Shown: positions 40,245-53,685, counted from the first letter of the stretch. The stretch is DNA of 64,000 nucleotides from Ancylostoma caninum (GCA_037903475.1 JBAJFG010000389.1:1178001-1242000); one strand, 5' to 3'. Translations and numbers: made by a program. The notes: generated by a model from the sequence alone, not told the origin.

Positions 40245-42603
40245 GTAAATCCGTAGTCACACAGTACCTAGATTATCAACGAACTGATCTATATGGGAGA
40301 TCACACGCGCGCATCAATAAAACTGGTGCCACCTCCATTGCTCATCTTCCAGCATGCTCAGCTTCGTAAGGACGTTCTATCTGTGTGCCATGCTTGAATA
40401 CTGTATACTTCTTCACTATCCCAGAAGGGCTTCGATCCTTTCCAGAGAATGTTGTGGACGAGTACAAATACATTTTCTTACGTGTTTTTTTTGCACCGGA
40501 AATCTTAGATAACGTGTTTTTCACTTGCCTATTGCTGGGAATTCTTATCTCCAAATCTCAACTAAGCTGTCGTTTCCAGAGCCATGCATAAAATGATCTC
40601 AATCCTGAAATAACCGTGTTTTCGCGAGCATTGTCGGCATTTTAAAGCATTCATGTCATCTGAAATTCAGAGAAAACAAAGTCCTTCCAAGCGCATTTTA
40701 GCTTTGTTCTGCATCAGAACTAGGATCTGCTGAATACGCCGTCCTTTCCTTCTTCTGGGTTGCTTGAAATTTTCGCAGTTTTCCACCCTTATATTAGTCG
40801 ATTCTCATCATAAAAGCTTTCAACTCACTGAATGATGTTTCTCGCGATCGACTAATATTTAAAATACCAGAGATCTCTAACGCGTTAGATCTAACTTCTC
40901 TTGATTCCACTAAATTTTTAATGTTTGGAACATCCAGAAATGAAGCGATGGCGCCTCTTCGTGCTTACCGGCGATCACTATCAGCTGACTATATTTAAAC
41001 TATCGCAATGCGTTTATGCAAATGCTCGCAAGCAATGAATGCTGCGATGTGATGCTGAGAGCCTGACCACCTGTTCGATTCGCATTCGATTTAGTGGACA
41101 CATTTGCTCCTACTTTCTCTGGATGTGTGCGTGTCTGCGGAGGTTCTAACTATGGCTTCAGAAGTTAACATCCTCTAACAGTCAATTTGAACTGCCATGG
41201 AGCACAGGCGTGCGTTTCTTCTGAGTTCCTCATGACTATTTCCCGCCAGTATTTTCTCATAACAAAGCGGGAGTTCAAAGCTGATATTCCATATGACTGT
41301 AATGTTTGCATTCATCCTGTGTCTGAGTAAACAACTGCTGCAAGGTCACCTCGTTATGGAAAAGTGTAGCCGTGGCTTTTCATTGCATTGAAATCCATTA
41401 TAAGTCGCAGACCTGCTACCTATGTTTTCAGTTCCATGGGTGTCCTGGATTTTCTACATTTCCTGCTCTTTTCTTGAAATAACAAAGCTTTTGCCCATCA
41501 ATTCGCTTTTCAAATGAGTTTTTTTCGGGAGTTTCTAAATTATCGGAGTAATAAGCTAGTATTACCTTGCACTTCATTCTCATGCGTATCTATAGTAGTG
41601 ATTTAGATAGTAAGTGCTCTCTACTTTCCTATGAAACTGCACTTTTCATTGAAAACCTCTCTAATGTTAACGTGTACTTGATCTTTTTCTACAGAGGCGG
41701 TGAACCTCATTTGCCTCACAACCTCAAATATTGAAAGACCTGAAAATTGTTTGCGAAATCGCTACAGGTTCCGCTACGTGCCAAGTGGCTTTGACAAAAA
41801 TGCCCCCGAGGCAGGTTCTGGGTTGTGCTTCTTCGCCACCTTCCGCTTTTAAAATCCAACACTCATTCCCAGTGCTGATAGTTCAGCGTTATCTTCAAGT
41901 TTATTCCGTACGATTACGAGGCTATACACTGCTTCAGACCGTAGTAAACTCGCTGAATACATATTGCATATTGTGTTCAGCGAGTTAAACAATACGTAAG
42001 TGGTGATGCTGTATAATTTTAGTCCTCTGGATGCTTGCATGTGTGTTTCGAAGGAACATAATTTTTTGCTTCGAAGGGGTAAATTTATGATTCGGAGACA
42101 AAGAAGTGGATGTATTCGTTCCATAAACGAGTAGTCCATTTTCTGAATCCCCTCATGAAGGTGTCATCCTTAATTTCTTCTATGTATATTCAATGTTCCA
42201 GGAATAATTTCCATGTTTTAATATGGTCACACTAGATTAATCTCTATCAGCTGCTCAATCGACTTCCACCTCTATTCATTGTGATTTAGTGCAAAAAGAA
42301 ATAGCAATAGTAATAACAAACCATTACAATACAAAGAAATAACGAAGTTGAATGAGAACTGAATGTCGGTGTTGGTACAATGGCAATTTTATGGAACGAG
42401 CCACGATTCGGTTGATTTCTTTTGATCCTGTTTGGGTTTGCGCGGTATTCTCGTAAGTGAATTTTTCGTGGTTCAGGTTATTTTCTGAGTTTATACAAAT
42501 TAACAAGAACTATTTGCGGATCCTACAATGGTACATGACGATCAGACGGTTCAAAGGTGAACTAACTATAGAACATACTTATCAGGGAAGTATACTAGAG
42601 GGG

Positions 42604-43026
42604 TCCGACAACTCATAATGAAATGTAGACTGTTAAATTCAGTTTTCGAAGCTGATCTCAAATTCGTTTTCTTTATGTGCTGCGGAGTTCTCTGTGAAGA
42701 GTTACGTGGCATCAACTTGGATTCTCTAAACCGGCCAAATCTGACTTTCGAGTTATATTCTGCTGAAAATATGCGCGAAAACCATTTTAAACATATCGGA
42801 CAATAAAAATTAATAAGTATTTATAAAGTTTTCATAGATCCAGATAGGTTTCCGCTATCTTTTGGCACAATATATCCATGAAGCCAAATTTTGGGCTGCC
42901 TTATGCAAGCTGGAATAATGCCGCATAACTCTTCAGAGAGAACTCCGCAGCAGATAAGGAAAACGAATCTGAGATCTGCATCGAAAATTGCATTTAACAG
43001 TATACATTTCGTTACGAGTTGTCGGA
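42604..43026. repeat. Inverted repeat, 109-nt core arms
   Basis: Arm 42604-42712 and the reverse complement of 42918-43026 are equal in length with about 13 mismatches by eye. Weaker similarity extends outward to about 42575 and 43060 and inward past the cores. The spacer is about 205 nt. It may be a fold-back or MITE-like element, or two inverted copies of one repeat. Open frames on opposite strands in the two arms encode similar peptides (EELRGI and EELCGI endings) simply because the DNA is repeated. No flanking target duplication was identified. Confidence 0.85.
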
Positions 43027-45812
43027 TTCCTACTACCCTTCCCTGGTTAGTTGTTTCCTTGCCACAGCGATTCCAGATCATCCTCTGAAGTGGTAGCATA
43101 CATGCAGGGCTTGTAAATCACTGTCGATAGTTGACATCCATTTGTTTGCGGAGATTATCTATTCCCAGGCTTTTTTGTTGCCGTGTAAATGCGATAGGTC
43201 CACAGCGTTATGGCTGCTAATCCCTGTGTTTAATTGCGATGCAATTATAAAATTCCTCCGAAAACTGTGCTGATTTTCGCTGAGCCATTAGAGTTAGTAA
43301 GATCCTTGACCTGTTCTCTGAATGGAGTCACTAGAACAAGAAATTAGCCCTGTCTAGGACTTGATTAGTGACGCATCTGCTGCTAAGATAGTTGGTAGCT
43401 GCTGCTAACTGGTTGCCCCTTAGATTATCTTCTACTTGTATAAGTACAGTCTGTGCCTGTTATTACGGATGCACACGTAAAATTGACCATGTTTGCATGT
43501 TCATAATCATATGAGAACTGTTATGTTGAAGTTAAAAAAAGCAAAATTTAGCCTTCTAGATCTGCTACTCCATTGCCTTTCTTTGAAATTTTTTTTTGGC
43601 GCTGGTATCATTCTGAAGCACTACTTCTAGAAGAGACATTTCTTGTGCTTTACGTTCACTCTTTTTGATAAGGGGACTGTTTGCAGACCATCTTTAGTAC
43701 ATTACCACATACACTTTTATGGCATAATGTGTGATTTTGTTTCGACGATAAAATTCGCCCTCTTTGTGTTGTCGGCGTTACCCCCGGGTTTATCAAAACG
43801 TTCCACTAAGTGCCTACTATCGCACCTCACATGCGTAGTCGTCAGAACGCCTAATACCGTCGCTGTTGATACCAAAGCTCAACCGGGCTTAGTATTGATT
43901 AGATAGACGATTTAATCGATTAATCGCTGCGATTACTAGGCTACACAATAGCGATGGCTGCTATGAAACTTGCTGTAGCTGTCGAGCGCTTCTCTGATTT
44001 TGCAGCAATGTGGGAGTGGCTGCTAGAAAGGCGATTAGTTGCTAATGCAATGGAGATTGGCTTTTTTTTTGATTTTGTTGACATCGAATCGCTCGAATAA
44101 CTCGATTTCTTGGTCTTATTCGATTTTTCTAGAAATCCTTGACATTTCCGTGAAACTTGGGATTTGCGATCTATTATTCAAAAAACACATGAAATGTGGA
44201 AAAAAGTGCTGTATCTCCAACAGATCTCTCCATCCACTCCTAGAAAAACGACTGAAAATAAAAAGGTCCAGGTACTCGTTGGATTAGGTTTGGACGGCTG
44301 TACATTACGCACCTTTCGTCGGTCTATTAGCAGTCCTGTGGGACCTACCCATGGTTTGTAGTCCTTGTCCTCCTTTACAAACTATTCGTTAGTTCAGCAA
44401 GTAAGTAAGTATGAATAGGAAAGCAGATATTCCAGAGCGTCTAATTTTAACTTTTAACTGTACTTATTTATTTGACTGCACCAGCCGTAGCAATTGTGCC
44501 TTCTTTACACATTCTATTCCTAAAAAAAAAAACGTGGTTTTGGTGAGTACTCAAATCCAGCAGGTTGCGATGGATTTACAACACCTGGGACATTTCTTTT
44601 CAGTGAATGATCACTTGAGATTTCACAAGCAATGCTTATTTTATTCGTGTAAAGAAATTGGAATCCTTTCCCAAGTAGTCCAATTAAGAAGTTGTGCACC
44701 TTTGCAAAGATGAAAATCAACGAAAACCGTACATTTTCACTGGATTAGTACTTCTTTCTTGTTTTTGCTCTGCTTGGCCAGCTACGTGGGATTGGTAAAA
44801 AGTCTGGTGCAAAGCCATCTTATCTGCTGACGTTTCCTTCCTAGAACTATAAAAAAGAGAGGAAAGCAAATTAAATGAGCTGATTGGCGCGTATCTCTCT
44901 CTATTCGATCAAATTATGGTTTATTTCTTCCTTATGTAAAGAAATTATCATATGTCATGGAGTATGCTATCTGGTCATCTTCGGTACATATTTGGTCTGT
45001 TGATCCTGAATCCATGAAACTGTCTTTATACAGCACTCATATTTAGTGAAAATTCGTTCTTTGAGAAATGAAGCGCTACGCTTCGAGTCCAGACATTTTC
45101 CGGCACGATGAAGGTTGCAGGTCGTTCAGGGCGTCTAGCCTCTTGTGTATGTGCCCCACAACCTATGTAAAATATGGTATCACTTCAGTATGCTTTGAAA
45201 AGTAATGCGATTCGGGTAGTAAAAATGTAGTGAACAAATAATGTGCCGTATTTCAATGAAACCCCAAACTACATAATTTCCAGGGTAGCTTATGGTTCTC
45301 TGGATTTTCATGAGCCTGAGAAAAAATCACTATATTCCAACTGGACAGCTGATTTTAGTTTTCAAAGTAGAATATGTTGTGTTTATGAAGATTTTCTTCA
45401 TATTTTTCGCCCGAAATTATCTATCACAACATTCTATTTGATTTTTGCTTTTTGTCCTCCTTTTTCAGTTTTGCTATTTCGCAAATAGATAGTAAAAAAT
45501 AAAGGCTAGTACGTTCTCTTCTTGTGTGGTCCAACGATCATGGACCCATATAACCGCTTCTACCGTCTTAGCAACAGCATTTACTTGAAGAGTCGATGAC
45601 ATCCAAAAGGAGATTCCTCCCCAAACCATCATCGAGGCACATCACGTGAAATAATAGCGACCTAGTCGAAGCGTCAATGCTTTATAATAATAGAGTGGTA
45701 AATTGAGAATGCGCGCTGAAGTTTCTATTTTTTGAATGCCTAGCTGAACTCCTTTTGTCAAACATTTGGTACTGTCTGAAATAGTGGGTACTATCTGTAA
45801 GAGCCTTTCCAG

Positions 45813-46162
45813 GAGAATTTTTTCACATATGGATGATCAAATATTACTTCGACCGCGATTTTTAAAGAAATTGATAAGAAGACCGACCAAAATTTTCGAA
45901 TTCCCATTCCCCGTGGTTCATGTCGTTAAAGAAGATGAAAGTGCAGCGGAGCACTGCCACGTGTTATGCAAAGGATTGAGAGAATTTTTGCTGCATTACC
46001 TCACTAAATTCATGGGACAATCGACTACCCAAAAATGGTCCCGAATTTGGGTAACTGAACCGAATTTTCGACTGTCATCCGGTTCCTGGACTGTCCTGCC
46101 CCTCATATCTGGGATCAGAAGTCGCGTTTGCGCTCCAAATAGCTCAGCACTTGTGCTATCAG
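45813..46162 (+). CDS. Candidate 350-nt exon in the 13.5-kb intron
   Basis: An open segment of 116 codons lies between a good acceptor (GCCTTTCCAG) and a good donor (TCAG|GTAAGC). It enters in phase 2 and leaves in phase 1, which fits the exon at 50239 but not the exon at 36734. It reads RIFSHMDDQILLRPRFLKKL and so on. It could belong to an alternative upstream start or be chance; an open frame of this length is expected occasionally in 64 kb. Confidence 0.25.
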
Positions 46163-49089
46163 GTAAGCACTTACATCCATCGGTGAGGCTTTCCATGGCA
46201 TAGAAAAATTCCAAAACGCTAACGAAACCAAAATTTGGGTGAGCGTCTATTTCAGGTCACCGCGCTGGGACATCCCCCAGGAGAGCAGTCAGATGTCCAA
46301 GGCTCAACAATTCTAATTCTAGACAGAACTTGGACTGAGGTGTTGTGGCTTTGTTTTTAGGAAATATTCTATCCTAGGCAAAAACACACATCTCCAGTTT
46401 ACCACCATAATATAATCGAAGGCAGTAAGAATGACCTCATTGGATTTTAGATATCACCTCATGTTCACCTCGTTATTACTACCTCAAACTGTGTTAATGG
46501 CTCTTTTTCTATTCGTTATCTTGTGGTGCGGTCACGACAGAAAAAAAAACGCGAAATGCACCAATAGTGCTTTGTAATGCGAGTATGACATGACATTAAC
46601 GAGTTTTACGAAACCCCCGTAGAGTGGCGATGTCATTTTGTCCGTCACTATGTGGTGGATCTGCATCCAGGAATTACACACAGTCACTATGCCCTGTGTT
46701 GGGATTGCTGCTTCTGAGATGTTTTCATCAGTCTTTCACTAGTCATCTTGCTTCATTTCCAATGCATTTGAACGTTGGCTATCTTGCATTAGTTCGGCAT
46801 CCTCTCATCACCATACCAATTTCGTACTTTATCCGTTTTATTACGTCTAGGCCTTAATTTGTCGGATGTAGGGCGTGGAGCTATCGCAGTGCAAATTTAG
46901 CGCTGCCCTTTTCCGCATTAATTTTCTGCAACGCTAACACTTTGAACGGCGCTCAAACAATCCAGAGTTTATTTATTGTTCTGCTCAGCACTTGGTCGAG
47001 GGTGGTCATAGAGTTCAGACTTTGGCTTCTCCAGAAAAGTTTCCTCGCGTTTATGGGCCTAAACGTGGCGTCCTTGGTATGGGGCTCGATATTTTTCGTA
47101 GTGTTGCGTTCGAGTTTTTTTTTGTAATGCGGCAGTATTGAATAATTCATGAGTGAATACTTTTCGATGCTTTTTTTTTCTGGTTGTCGTAAAGTTTATG
47201 CGTTTATGCCCAGTACTGCTTAGTTTCTGGATCTTTTTGCTTTCATTACAGGGGTTTGGGATGTAGATATTCTTGAAAATTTCAGGAAGTTTGTGCAAAC
47301 GGCTCGAAATGCCTCCTTACCACCCATGGAGGTTTTTTTTATCTTACTTGAAAATTTGTAGTTTCAACTTAGTTTTGCCTGAAACTCTGGATATTAATAT
47401 TGATCCATGTAATCTCACGATATCGCAGCCGTTCTATCTGATGTCCTAATGTCGTTTGAAAGAAAATTTGGTGGAGTTCCTTAGCCAAACTGTTCTTCAG
47501 AATTCTAAGCTCAGTTGCAGTTTCCAATTTAATTTTTATTCATAATTTTATTAAACCCACTACTTTTTTTCTGTTTTGTTTGTCTATGTTTGATTTCATT
47601 AGTCAATTCTGATGTCCAGCGCGTTCTTGCAAAACATAAATAAAATTTTAGAAAATTTCTGGTTTCATTGAGTGATAAAAGATGAAACCTTCAAGGAAAA
47701 AGACAGAGAGAAGGAGGAAAGGAAATAGAAGAGGTGAAAACTTAGAAAAGGAAATGCAAGGTGAAGTGCTTGTTTAGATTTTTTACTGGAGAAATCCGAG
47801 AAATTATGGAGTAACCAAACAGAATCCCTTTTTTCCCCGGTTATTGCAAATGCGTTCGCCGTTCCAGGTTTTTTTCACCGCGGACCTCTACAACCTCCTG
47901 CTCGCCCTCAATCTCCTCATTGTGTCCTCGACTAATTTACACCATGTCTGCGCGCTGTGTGTCATAGATAGGTATCTGCATCTACTACACGCGGTCTATT
48001 CGCGCACAGACACATACACCATACGGGACATGTGCCACGAAGGGCGGTATCCGCGGCCTTTGCGCGATTTCTCCTTGATCCATCGCTGTATTCTGAAGTG
48101 CAGATGCACTAGCATCTGACAGATTCACTGCTTGTTGGTGAAGATTTTACGATGGCAGTGATGGTGCATCTTCAAGCAAGCCTTGCGGCCTTCAGAATGG
48201 CTGATCTGCATTTTTTGCTTCCTTCTGTTGAGTTCTGTGGAGAATACCTTCTGCTCCTGTAGACTCTGTACTCCTTCCAGTCTTTATAGAAAGTTTTATT
48301 TTGTTTAGACATTATGTTAAAAGTTCTACAGCACATTATTTTACTCTACCGCTCTACACGAGATGCGAACGACCACGCTCAGTCAGTCAAGTCACTCATT
48401 TGCCTGGATAAACAGCACGGAATTGACAACGGCAAATGTGTAAATGTTTGCCAAAGCCAAACTCGACCTCACATCAACGGTTCTGCCGCATTTTTGCCGA
48501 TTTCCCCAACAGTGCGCATGTAGAACTACCTCATCGATTAAATCGTTAATTTTTCGTGAAAAAAAAAAAACAACGAAGTGAACATTCCAATGAGATGGTT
48601 ATCCTTAGATTGCCCAAGCCGTGCTGCTGGCGTTTCATTTGGTTTTGGTTTTGTTCTTCCAGAACTCGTTTCTATGTTTCATTTTTTTCCTTGATCAGAT
48701 TTATTTCATAGCTTCACGATAATGTAGAAACAGAAATCCTAAGCCTAATACGGGCCTCCGAGTCTGAAATCCATGCCGTTCGTGGACTTTATCGAAGGTT
48801 ATATATAAAGATTAGCAGTTACAATACAAGCATCATTCATTGGTTTGCAAAATAATATCATAAGGGTTTTTTGAAGCAGACAACTAGCACAAACGTCAGC
48901 CTTCATCCACTTTATTGCTTGTTTTGCGTTTCTGCCTGTTCTGCGCTCAGATTTTAGTCTGACTTGACGTCGTCTTTGACACCCCCATCCCCTCCTCTCA
49001 TAGCGTTAACATTGGGATAATGAGAGTCCCCACCTATTTAATGTGTATTGATCGTACCTAGCAGCATCAACGGCCGATGGGAATTCGAC

Positions 49090-49173
49090 GTCGGTAGAGC
49101 GTCCTGAATAATTACGCTGGTCTGGAGTCCGTCATCCGGCGGTGGGTGTCGCTGCAACCACCGCTCTTACCAC
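49090..49173. repeat. tRNA-like inverted-repeat element
   Basis: GTCGGTAGAGCG at 49090-49101 faces CGCTCTTACCAC at 49162-49173, both resembling a tRNA A box on opposite strands. Inside is a perfect CGGTGG/CCACCG hairpin (49140-49145 and 49158-49163). The block is GC-richer than its surroundings. It does not fold as a complete tRNA and may be a SINE-like remnant. Confidence 0.35.
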
Positions 49174-50238
49174 TAATCCACCTGCCGCCGATGCGGTTCA
49201 CTTGGATGTATTGTATGAGCTGCGTGCGCCAATGTCTTCCTTGTCCTGCAATTTTGTAGAATCCATGTCAATTTGTGTAAGAATTTAAAGTGCTTTGAGT
49301 GGCATCATACAAGAAGAAAACCCCGCTCAGAATTAATTATTTCTGCGTTTGATGCGAATTTCTCCCGGAAGATGTCCACGAAACGTAACATTATAGCATG
49401 TGAATGAATCGAATGATGTTTCTTCTACGCATTCCAAACATGAATCATTGCTTGTACTACGTGAAAATAACTTACTTTACTTACAGCTTAGCACGTTCTT
49501 ACTATGTAAAGTTGCCGAACCTCTCGCTGCCACTTTTCTCTGCAGTCAAGCAGTAGCTAACTTTGACCTGACTTTTCGACTCTCACCTTTCCATGGACTT
49601 GGTCCTTCTGCCAACCCGAGAATTTCGCTCCGTTGTGTCTTGTTCTTCCAATCGCTTTTGGTGATTTGACTTTGCTACGCTATTCAGAATTGTATAGATG
49701 TCGATCTTCTACTCACGCGAAACTAGTGAGACGCCGTTTCGGTTTCGCTACCAATGGGTCTCGTCAGCGCTGAGATCGTGTAAGCTGGGCTATGTTATTG
49801 CAAGGAATTTTGCAGACTCTTAAGTATTCGTAGAGGTTGTTTATAAGTGTTTGTCGAGGGTTGTTTTCTATGTTGCAGAGAAAGTCCATTTCTCCACTGC
49901 TTCAGCTGATTTTCTAGTGATTTTGGGCGTAATTTTGCGTCAACTCGCTTTTGATTGCGACCAACTGCGGTCAAGTTGCGAAACGAAAGCAAGTTTGGTT
50001 AGCCACCTAAGACCACCGTTGCCAATTGTGGTGCAGTGGCCTTGTCGGCGAATCTCAGTCCGCGCGTCACGTGCGAGCGCTTACGGTGGAAAACGCCCGA
50101 GAAAACACGTCCATTGGAGAGAAACTCACTTTTTGCCTTTTGAAGGGCTTAGAGAAACCGTCCCGATTAGACGGAGAACTCACAAACGTGGATGTGATCC
50201 CTACATTTTTTTGGAGTACTGTAATTAGGTGTTTTCAG

Positions 50239-52809
50239 ACGACGACAGTGTTGAAGTGTCACCGACGGTGTCATCGACGGTAAAACGAATAGCCCCTGCT
50301 CCTCCAGTATCGTGGTCTCCTTCAGCACAAAATGATGTTCCCAGAAAGAGCCTATCGGCAAAATATATCGAGGAGAAATCTAAGATTTTGAGTCCTGAGA
50401 GTCGAGAAAAACCGTACGGAGATGAGTTCACGGATCTGAAACCGGTTTGTTTCTCATCTTTATTCTTTCCTTCTACTAGTACCCGTGATTATCTGAATTG
50501 TTACATGTCCAATGAATTGTTTCAGGCGCCTCAGCGAAACTTTGAAATCGAACAGAACCAACGAAAAGTACCTTCACCCAATTATGAGACATTCGCTGGA
50601 CTCGCTGGCGAATCCATGAGCCTTCCCAAGCTTAAGGCTGGTGTTCCAGACTTGTTCCTTTTGATTTTCAATCAGGCGTCCTCTTTCATTCCGCTTCATT
50701 AGCCCCCTCCAATTCCAGAATACCGAAACATCTTCTTCTGAGAGCGAAGATGAAGAGCTGCCCGTGTGTGGAAGAACCGCACCATCAGATCTTGAGACAG
50801 TCGTAAGAGTTTAATTTTTTACAACTGTCTTCTATAGGTTTTTATCTAGACCTTTCAGCTAATCGCTGGCGATGGTAATCCTGTACGCCATTCCCTATTG
50901 AGTCTAGTGATGGAGGAGGATATTCCAGCCCTGATGGAAGCTATGAGTGAAAGGGTCAGCTAGCGTTCAAAAATCTTGTTGTTTAGTTATGTATAAAGTT
51001 CAAAAGTTTCCATGTTTAGTTCACTTGCGAGTTTGAAGACCTGGATGAGTCTCGACCATCTACATCGTCGATATTACATCCTCCAGAAACTAGGAAAGAA
51101 CGTAGGAAGGCTAGGCAGGTTTGTGGTTGACCACTTCGAGGATTTCATCCTCTGACCTGATTTATACCGTATAATTACCCCGCGGAGTGGTTTTCATGGA
51201 GGTGAATAACTGTGTGCGTTAAAGAGTGAGGAAAGGAATCAATCTTTACCTAATTTCATATCCAGGTGCTTTGGTCACAAAAATTTTCCTAAATGGGTTG
51301 TTTCTTACGGAAAAGAGGCTGGATGGTTTGAATACGGACTAATTTTACTGAACACATGCGCACTGTAAATGATGAAGTTAGGTATGAAACAGTACAACTA
51401 TAGAAACATGGAAACGAAATAACGGCGGTCTAAGGCGTAACGGTGGGCTGCAAGAGCTACTACGTAGCTTCTTTCCTGGATACATGCACCCCACAGAACG
51501 TTGCGGGCCGCGTTTTAGGGGTCTAAGGAGGAAAAACTGGGGACATTTGCAAAAAATGCCCACAGAGGGGTTAAAAATTGCTTGTTTTTGGACTATTTTC
51601 CCTCATGTATCGTCCTACATACATATTCCTCCTCTTACTCCGTAGTTATGTTCATAGTTTGTATTATCTCTAACGTGAATTCATCCCATGGATCAGAAAA
51701 TTCACACAGTATTTCCCCAACTGGAACTTCAATAATTTTGATGCCTCATTGGCAATTTAATTACATCTAACTCCTTGAAATTTTGCGTCCAATCCATTTT
51801 CCCCACTATAACCTTCCTCCACTTCCATATCTAACCTCTATAAAAGTATGGAAATTTCCCAGAAAGTAATTAATCAAAGATCACTGATAACATTACGATT
51901 GGAATCATTTCTAGACGTCGTCCTTCCAGGTTTCATCGATACGCTTTGAGGAGACGAGTCCTAAAGTTTACACCTATTTGGACGAGCTATCAGCAATAGA
52001 TAAGAACAAATGGGTGGAGGGCGTTCACGTTGACTATGAGGTGAAGTTTTAAATTTCATATTGCTTAGATTTAATGGTGATTTGGATATTATGTTTCGTA
52101 ATTCTACAGACATACCAAAACATTATTGCTTCTGAAGTAGAGGAGTACAAGAAGAGCATGGCTGAATTACAAAAATGGAAGGAAAGTATTGCTGCTCAAG
52201 GTAAGCAATTCTCTTTTGAAAATACAGGGTTGGAATAATAAGCATTTGCTGTTTGTTCAAAGCCCAAATCCTAGATGATCCTTTCCAAGAAAAAAGGATT
52301 TTATTTCCCCAAGATCACACCTTGTTTCTGTAGTTTCTCTTTTTTTGTTAGAATTTGACGAGTTTTTGAAAAGTGAACAAGTAAATAAATTTGCGAGTTT
52401 GCCATCCAGAAATTTGTTGAAGTGCTATTACGGAAATGCAGAAATATCGAAAAAAAATAGCATCGGTGGCATAAGCGGTGTCAGTCTGCTCAATATAATT
52501 AACCCCATGTTGATGTTTACGTTTACGTTTTTGTTCAGCTCCATAAGCTTCCAGCGCTTGATATAGTACATACATGAGTAGCTGGTAAAAAAAGAAATCG
52601 GAAGAAACAAAATTCGGTAAAAGGAAGCTTGCCAAGGCAGTTTTCTTATGTTTATTTTTGTTAAATTTTTGAGGCTGTTGAATTTTCCCGCTTGTTTTTC
52701 AGCAGCGGAAGTGGGTCTGACTCACGAAGACGAGGACTATGGTGTTGGCGTCAACGCTCGCTTTGATTATCCTTCAACACACAATGACAATAGCACCATG
52801 TGCGTGTGA
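50239..52809 (+). CDS. Taperin/phostensin-like scaffold, 3' exons (residues 766-1068)
   Basis: Exons are 50239-50444, 50526-50642, 50719-50802, 50859-50954, 51020-51118, 51930-52040, 52110-52200 and 52703-52809 (TGA). All junctions are phase 0 except the last (phase 1). The frame needs a weak donor at 50642 (GGT|GTTCCA); the nearby GGTGTT site would be out of phase. The segment holds an acidic Ser cluster (SSSESEDEELPV), then a conserved-looking block at 967-1003: IRFEETSPKVYTYLDE followed by KWVEG. This spacing of I-x-F, T and YxY recalls the KISF...TTFxYPSES region of taperin and phostensin, but no basic residue precedes IRF, so it is not a classical RVxF site. Exon 52110 predicts a helix (SEVEEYKKSMAELQKWKES). 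The C-terminus is STHNDNSTMCV. An AATAAA follows at 53686. Confidence 0.72.
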
Positions 52810-53685
52810 TTTCCAATACGTTAATTTTCGTTCTGAAGTGTCATCATGTCCCTATGTGATCCGATTTGTCCCTCTGAATGGGTGTGTGACGGTATGTACG
52901 GCTGGAATCAGGTGGGTGGAGCTGCAGCACTCTGATTGGTTGGCTTTCATTGGTTCATATGCCTTGAAATGCTCATTACTTTTGATCTGGAAATGTATCT
53001 GTGATGAAAACAAAGAGGAATGCACGGTTCTTAAGTGAAAAAAGCTGGAAATACAGCGGTTATTAGGTTATCAACGAGGCATTTGACTCGTTCTCGGATA
53101 ATCTTCCATAGTAATCCAAGTTATTCTACCGATCATGCGTTACTGCGCTTTTCCACACGTACGTCAGCTCGAACGTCCGTCACGCACACGCCAACGTTGA
53201 TGTCTCGATTCACACTCACCCGTCGAACCTCAATGTGTTAGCGCTTTATGGTAACCGTGCATACACGCCTCTGATTCACGTTCGTTACTGTATCACTACC
53301 GTAGTCAGCTCCGTCTAACATCTGGTGATCTCATAATTTCCTTCTGACCGCAACTGCTCATATTTATGTTTTTCTTTTCATTTTTTTTGAATTTTCCCAC
53401 ATAGAATATGTATGTGTTGTGACGTGACCATCTTCTGCACTTTCTTTCTTTCTTTAAGCTGGGGGTCTTGGAGAGTTTATGAGATGATAGAGTGTTTCTT
53501 CTTATATGTATGTGTCCGTCTTTTAATTAATTGTGTTTTATATTTATTTCTCGATTTCTTAAAAAGAAAAGCAGAAACTGAATCTGATATTTCAGGTCGG
53601 TTCCTCTATGCGCTTGAAGTTTAACTGTGATTGTATGCATTGTATATGTGGATATTGTGTATTCTTTCAAGGATAATGCAGAGAG

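Larger units (their letters stand above)
36735..50238 (+). other. 13.5-kb intron of the large gene
   Basis: The exon ending at 36734 (phase 1) and the exon starting at 50239 (phase 1) join as T+AC (Tyr). No intervening exon is needed for the frame. The interval holds the 36-nt tandem duplication, the inverted repeat at 42.6-43.0 kb, a tRNA-like inverted repeat at 49.1 kb and two exon candidates listed separately. A GC-rich, multi-frame-open patch at 47,870-48,119 is unexplained. Confidence 0.55.

Noticed and set aside
45813..46162. Resemblance of KKLIRRPTKIFEF to the KLLxxPPFRFLHD motif of IFT54/TRAF3IP1
   Set aside because: Similarity stops after about 25 residues and the following sequence does not match that family; judged coincidental.
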